From NCBI GenBank assembly GCA_963667815.1, contig OY764021.1: a stretch of 64,000 nt of DNA; one strand, written 5' to 3'. Below the pieces are notes generated by a model that saw only the letters and a program-made list of their open reading frames with translations, did no database searches and was not told the DNA's origin. The stretch is from Saccharicrinis sp963667815. GTDB lineage: Bacteria > Bacteroidota > Bacteroidia > Bacteroidales > Marinilabiliaceae. A program made the translations under genes and the position numbers. Below, piece by piece: positions 60,240 to 64,000 of the stretch. The stretch's first letter is position 1. Every line of letters begins with the position of its first letter.

Positions 60240-61241
60240 ATGAAGCAGTCTATTTTATTTATTCTACTTATTTCTTACATATTTAGTGGTTGTAAAACAA
60301 CACCAGATTCTAATAAACCAACACCATCAGGAGCCGCTGGGGTTATGATCATTGTAATGAATGATAAAGTAAAGAAAACAGAATCCGGGAAAAAATTATG
60401 GGATATGATGGTGCAACCAATGATTGGTTTACCACAAGAAGAACCTATGTTTGATGTATCGGTTATTCCTCATCGTTCTTTATCAGATTTTATGAAAACT
60501 TATCGTAATTTAATTACTGTAGAAGTAGGTGAAAATGTACATGAAGAAGGAATAAAATTTTATAGGGGTACTTGGGCTAAGCAACAGGCTTTGGTGAGAA
60601 TTGAAGCAAAAAGTATTGAGTCATTTGATAAAATGGTTACTGAAAATGAATTAAAACTAGTTGGTTTCTTCACCAAAGCTGAACGAGAAAGATTAATAAA
60701 ATACTTTAGTAGTTCGTTCAACCAAAAATTAAGCGATAAACTAAAAGCCGACTGGAAGTTTTCAATGGCTGTACCTCGTGATTTTGATTTAAGAAAAGAA
60801 GATAAAGACTTTATCTGGATGTCGCATGAAACAGCAAAATCGAGTTTGGGATTGTTAATCTATCAATTTGACTATGTGGGAGAAGGTAGTTTTTCAAAAG
60901 AGTACTTGCTTAATAAAAGAGATGAAACTTTAATGAATCAGGTTCCAGGTGAGTATGAAGGTACGTATATGACTACAGAGCATGGATTCCCTATTAATTA
61001 CCAGGTAATAAATACTCCAAATGATTCTAATGTTGTTGTGATGCGTGGATTATGGAAAGTGCAGGGGGATATGATGGGAGGCCCTTTTATTAGTATGGCA
61101 CACTTAGATAAAGAAAATAATAAAGTAATTGTTACTGAAGGTTATTCATATAATCCGGAGAAACCTAAGAAAAGAAATATGGTTCGTCAGCTTGAAGCTA
61201 TTCTTCAGACATATAACCGAAATTTTAAAGTAAAGAAATAA
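60240..61241 (+). CDS. DUF4837 family lipoprotein
   Basis: This 333-residue protein has a lipoprotein signal (lipobox F-S-G-C, Cys18). It begins with a low-complexity T/P/S/N linker, then G-V-M-I-I-V-M-N-D-K-V (~33-43) and W-D-M-M-V-Q-P-M-I-G-L-P-Q-E-E-P-M-F-D, both DUF4837 hallmarks. R-G-T-W-A-K-Q-Q-A-L-V (~103-113) and R-G-L-W-K-V-Q-G-D-M-M-G-G-P-F (~263-277) follow. Function is unknown; it is a conserved Bacteroidota outer-membrane lipoprotein. The stop TAA and the next start ATG share one base. Confidence 0.9.
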   Translation: MKQSILFILLISYIFSGCKTTPDSNKPTPSGAAGVMIIVMNDKVKKTESGKKLWDMMVQPMIGLPQEEPMFDVSVIPHRSLSDFMKTYRNLITVEVGENVHEEGIKFYRGTWAKQQALVRIEAKSIESFDKMVTENELKLVGFFTKAERERLIKYFSSSFNQKLSDKLKADWKFSMAVPRDFDLRKEDKDFIWMSHETAKSSLGLLIYQFDYVGEGSFSKEYLLNKRDETLMNQVPGEYEGTYMTTEHGFPINYQVINTPNDSNVVVMRGLWKVQGDMMGGPFISMAHLDKENNKVIVTEGYSYNPEKPKKRNMVRQLEAILQTYNRNFKVKK

Positions 61242-61642
61242 TGAGTTTCCCGGTTCTGACTAGAGATGCATTACAAAAGGCATCCAGAAAAAACGATTTG
61301 ATTATAGAAACAGGTTACCAGATTCAAAAAGATTTTGGTGAGTTTGGTTTGGAAGTGAAATTTTCTGGTAATGCTTCATCCTTTTATGAGGAGTTGTTTG
61401 ATCAGATGAAAGATCATGTAGAGCAATTGATGGCAGAGAGCATGGAGCGTTTTATGCACTTTTTGTATCGTATCGATATTAGTCAGCACAATATAGCTCA
61501 ATATGAAAAAGAGATGGAAGAAGACGATATTCACGTCGTTCTTACCGAACTCATCATACATCGGGAATTAAAAAAAGTAATTACAAGAGACTATTTCAGA
61601 CAACAGACAAAGGATATTGATCAGAATGAATTAGACCTGTAG
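61241..61642 (+). CDS. Unknown conserved protein coupled to the DUF4837 gene
   Basis: I do not recognise this 133-residue protein. It has no signal peptide or membrane helix and is helical and acidic (Y-E-K-E-M-E-E-D-D-I near the middle, H-R-E-L-K-K-V-I-T-R-D-Y-F near the end). Its ATG overlaps the stop of the DUF4837 gene by 1 base, so translation is likely coupled. A cytosolic or nucleic-acid-associated helper is possible; nothing decides. Confidence 0.75.
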   Translation: MSFPVLTRDALQKASRKNDLIIETGYQIQKDFGEFGLEVKFSGNASSFYEELFDQMKDHVEQLMAESMERFMHFLYRIDISQHNIAQYEKEMEEDDIHVVLTELIIHRELKKVITRDYFRQQTKDIDQNELDL

Positions 61643-61679
61643 TCAGCTCTTGTTTAATCATTTATTTAAACGTAATGTT

Positions 61680-63128
61680 ATGCAACCATTAATAAAGAAT
61701 GCTACAGAAATTAAGCAAGAAGCTCATTTGGTTTTTCTTGTAAAAGAGATTTCGTTGTTAAAAGATTTTGGATTTACTGAAACTGAGATAGATTATATTG
61801 ACGCAAAAGTGTCAAAAAACAAAAGCTTAGTTCATCTGAATCGTTTGGAACAGCAAGTTTTTGTGCGTTTCTCAAACGAAACAGGTAATGACGAGAACGA
61901 AAAGATTAGAAAAGATGGGAATCTTATATTTAAAGAATTAAAAAAGGAAGATGTTTCAGATATTTCTGTTGTTGATTTAATTGGTTGTAAAAACAGAACA
62001 ATAGCTTTAGCTGAAGGTATTGCCTTGAGTGCTTATACTTTTGATAGATATAAAAGTAAGAAGAGTGATGTTGTTGATTTTGAATTAAAAGAAATCGCAG
62101 TTTCAAGTCCTGCCGTTAGCGGATGTGAAATAAATGAATTGAACAATATTATTGAATCAGTTTATATTACTCGTAACCTGGTAAACGAACCTGTTGATAG
62201 ATTAAATGCAGTACAGCTTGGAGAGTTTATTTTGGAACAGTCAAAAAAAGATGGTTTTAATGCAGAGGTTTTTAATAAAAACAAAATTGAAGCATTAAAA
62301 TTTGGAGGTTTATTAGCCGTTAATAAAGGTAGTATAGATCCTCCTACTTTTTCAATTATGGAGTGGAAACCAGAAAATGCTGTAAATGAAAAACCTTATA
62401 TTTTAGTTGGAAAAGGAGTGGTATTTGATACAGGGGGTATTAATTTAAAAACACCTCCGGGAAGCCTTGATACCATGAAGTGCGATATGGGAGGAGCAGC
62501 ATCTGTTGTTGGAGCCATAACAGCTATTGCAAAAAATAAGTTGCCGATTTATGTTATTGGTTTAGTGCCGGCTACAGATAATCGTCCGGGGAAAAATGCT
62601 TATGTTCCCGGTGATATTTTAGAAATGCACAATGGATTAACAGTAGAGGTTTTAAATACAGATGCCGAAGGAAGATTGATTTTAGCAGATGCATTAAGTT
62701 ATGCTAATAAGTATGAGCCTGAGTTGGTAATCGATTTAGCAACACTTACCGGATCTGCTGTAATGGCCATAGGGGAATATGGAACTGTTGTTATGGGAAC
62801 AGCAAAAGATGAGGTATTTGGTGAATTGGAAAAACAGGGATATGCAACGCACGAAAGAGTCGTAAAATTTCCATTTTGGAGTGATTATGATGCTTTAATA
62901 GAATCAGATATTGCAGATATTAAGAATTTAGGAGGACGAGAAGGTGGGTCAATAACGGCAGGTAAATTTCTATCCAAATTTGTTGAATATCCGTGGATTC
63001 ATTTGGATATTGCGGGACCGGCATTTCATTTAAAAGAAAGTAGTTACAGAGGTAAGGGAGCTTCTGGTGTAGGTGTAAGATTATTGTATCACTTTTTCAA
63101 ATCTATTGCATCCGCTAAGCAAGCATAA
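61680..63128 (+). CDS. M17 leucyl aminopeptidase
   Basis: The ATG at 61680 is used (482 residues); the longer frame begins with TTG at 61650. The protein has the N-terminal macro-like domain and the C-terminal catalytic domain of M17 enzymes. The two-metal site is visible in G-K-G-V-V-F-D-T-G-G (Lys and Asp), D-T-M-K-C-D-M-G-G-A-A (Asp), and N-T-D-A-E-G-R-L-I-L-A-D-A-L (Asp and Glu; the Arg binds bicarbonate). It hydrolyses N-terminal residues from peptides in the cytosol, probably as a hexamer. Confidence 0.96.
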   Translation: MQPLIKNATEIKQEAHLVFLVKEISLLKDFGFTETEIDYIDAKVSKNKSLVHLNRLEQQVFVRFSNETGNDENEKIRKDGNLIFKELKKEDVSDISVVDLIGCKNRTIALAEGIALSAYTFDRYKSKKSDVVDFELKEIAVSSPAVSGCEINELNNIIESVYITRNLVNEPVDRLNAVQLGEFILEQSKKDGFNAEVFNKNKIEALKFGGLLAVNKGSIDPPTFSIMEWKPENAVNEKPYILVGKGVVFDTGGINLKTPPGSLDTMKCDMGGAASVVGAITAIAKNKLPIYVIGLVPATDNRPGKNAYVPGDILEMHNGLTVEVLNTDAEGRLILADALSYANKYEPELVIDLATLTGSAVMAIGEYGTVVMGTAKDEVFGELEKQGYATHERVVKFPFWSDYDALIESDIADIKNLGGREGGSITAGKFLSKFVEYPWIHLDIAGPAFHLKESSYRGKGASGVGVRLLYHFFKSIASAKQA

Positions 63129-63353
63129 TATAAATAGATTATACATTGTAATGAATTGATATAATCTGATTTATTCTCTTAAAGATTTATATAAAAAGAA
63201 AATAAAAATTAAGATAATTAAGCTGAATGTTACATAAAAATGTCGATATTTAGCTCCCATACATAGGAATTCATGGATGAAAAGGATCATATTTCTTTTT
63301 TGAGGAAAGATGTTGATTCCATATTTCAAATGTTCATCGAAAAAAATGAATAA
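63129..63353. other. 225-bp intergenic region before pdxA
   Basis: AT-rich; no gene I can support and no clear terminator or TAnnTTTG box. Confidence 0.4.
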
Positions 63354-64000
63354 ATGAGAACAGAGAAAATAAGACTGGGTATTTCCCATGGTGATATAAA
63401 TGGAATAGGTTACGAAATTATTTTTAAAGCATTGAACGATAGTAGAATGCTTGATATGTGTACGCCTGTTATTTATGGTTCTTCAAAAGTTGCTGCTTAT
63501 CATCGAAAAACATTAAATATTTCAAATTTTAGTCTTAATAATATAAAAGTTGCTGATGATGCACATGCTAAAAGAGTAAACATTATTAATTGTGTGGATG
63601 ATAATGTTCGTGTAGAATTAGGAAAAGAAACTAAAATGGGTGGTGAAGCTGCTTATGCTGCTTTGAGTGCTGCTGTTGAAGATTTAAAAAACAATAAAAT
63701 TGATGTTTTGGTAACTGCTCCAATTCATAAAAAAAATATTCAGTCAGAAAGCTTTAAATTTCCCGGACATACAGAGTATTTGCAGAAGGAATTTAATTCA
63801 AGAGATTCACTGATGTTTTTAGTTAGTGATGTTTTAAAAGTAGGAGTTGTAACCGGACATATTCCATTAAGTGAAGTGTCAAAAGCAATTACTAAGGAAA
63901 AGATTCTTACTAAGCTTAAAATAATGAATAAGTCTCTTAAGGAAGACTTTACAATAAGAAAACCTAAAATTGCAGTGTTAGGATTAAACCCTCACTCAGG
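63354..64000 (+). CDS. pdxA: 4-hydroxythreonine-4-phosphate dehydrogenase, N-terminal part (runs off the window)
   Basis: The ATG at 63354 begins R-L-G-I-S-H-G-D-I-N-G-I-G-Y-E-I-I, the PdxA start (G-x-x-N-G-I-G-x-E). K-M-G-G-E-A-A-Y-A-A-L, V-T-A-P-I-H-K-K-N-I and F-P-G-H-T-E-Y-L (metal ligand His) follow. It oxidises 4-phosphohydroxy-L-threonine in de novo pyridoxal 5'-phosphate synthesis. About 215 residues of the usual ~330-365 are inside the window, up to L-G-L-N-P-H-S-G, so the protein is cut only by the window edge. Confidence 0.96.
   Translation, partial: MRTEKIRLGISHGDINGIGYEIIFKALNDSRMLDMCTPVIYGSSKVAAYHRKTLNISNFSLNNIKVADDAHAKRVNIINCVDDNVRVELGKETKMGGEAAYAALSAAVEDLKNNKIDVLVTAPIHKKNIQSESFKFPGHTEYLQKEFNSRDSLMFLVSDVLKVGVVTGHIPLSEVSKAITKEKILTKLKIMNKSLKEDFTIRKPKIAVLGLNPHS

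Noticed and set aside
63171..63389. 72-residue minus-strand reading frame with a hydrophobic tail
   Set aside because: It overlaps the pdxA start, has no promoter box or ribosome-binding site I can see, and its composition is that of AT-rich noncoding sequence.

Overview
The window reads as chromosomal DNA of a low-GC member of the Bacteroidota, probably Bacteroidales/Marinilabiliales. The signs are: repeated TAnnTTTG-type promoter boxes; a fused MurF-alanine racemase; the PASTA-RluD-Ddl gene block; lineage-typical families (GldB, DUF3108, DUF4837, DUF2764, MTH1187-type); and a V-type ATPase operon of the Bacteroidota layout. There are no rRNA or tRNA genes, no CRISPR array, no prophage and no recognisable transposase. 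The last gene (pdxA) and the first (an efflux adaptor) are cut by the window edges.

Layout. 1-5.5 kb: an RND efflux operon (adaptor end, AcrB-type pump, a crotonase-like protein, TolC-like outer-membrane protein). 5.8-13.6 kb: a V-type ATPase operon, E-DUF2764-A-B-D-I-K, closed by a terminator; the K subunit keeps the five-residue sodium site spacing known from Enterococcus hirae NtpK. 13.9-18.2 kb: a soluble GAF/PAS histidine kinase and a methyl-accepting chemotaxis protein. 18.3-27.5 kb: a small unknown protein with a DUF418 membrane protein, a Crp/Fnr regulator, NAD synthetase, an outer-membrane barrel, a BASS-type transporter, GldB, 5-formyl-THF cyclo-ligase, a 2[4Fe-4S] ferredoxin and an M20 amidohydrolase.

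27.6-32.8 kb is the odd region. Two arrays of tandem 205-bp and ~225-bp repeats flank a glycine dehydrogenase (gcvP) gene that is split by a frameshift. Each repeat carries two double-hairpin modules in inverted orientation. This resembles a REPIN/BIME-type element and is the best candidate for something undescribed here.

32.9-38.6 kb (minus strand): ddl, rluD-type synthase, PASTA protein, rpmH (52 aa), rsmG, an ECF-like sigma factor and a membrane glycosyltransferase. 38.8-46.8 kb: tgt, an LptF/G-type permease, an acyl-CoA carboxyltransferase with its biotin carrier, ispE, dnaB and a Prx6-type peroxiredoxin. 46.9-54 kb: a HAD phosphatase, a coiled-coil lipoprotein, rsmI, an acidic unknown protein, tdk and murF-alr. 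54-64 kb: CHAD, DUF3108, thiamine-binding-like and Ig-like lipoproteins, then a plus-strand run of envelope genes (coiled-coil protein, MltD-like transglycosylase, DUF4837 lipoprotein), leucyl aminopeptidase and pdxA.

Taken together this is mainly housekeeping and envelope biology: efflux, ion-pumping ATPase, peptidoglycan precursors (Ddl, MurF, Alr), lipid export, RNA modification (Tgt, RsmG, RsmI, RluD), replication (DnaB) and cofactors (NAD, folate, PLP, isoprenoids). All functional names are from reading the proteins by eye; no database search was run.
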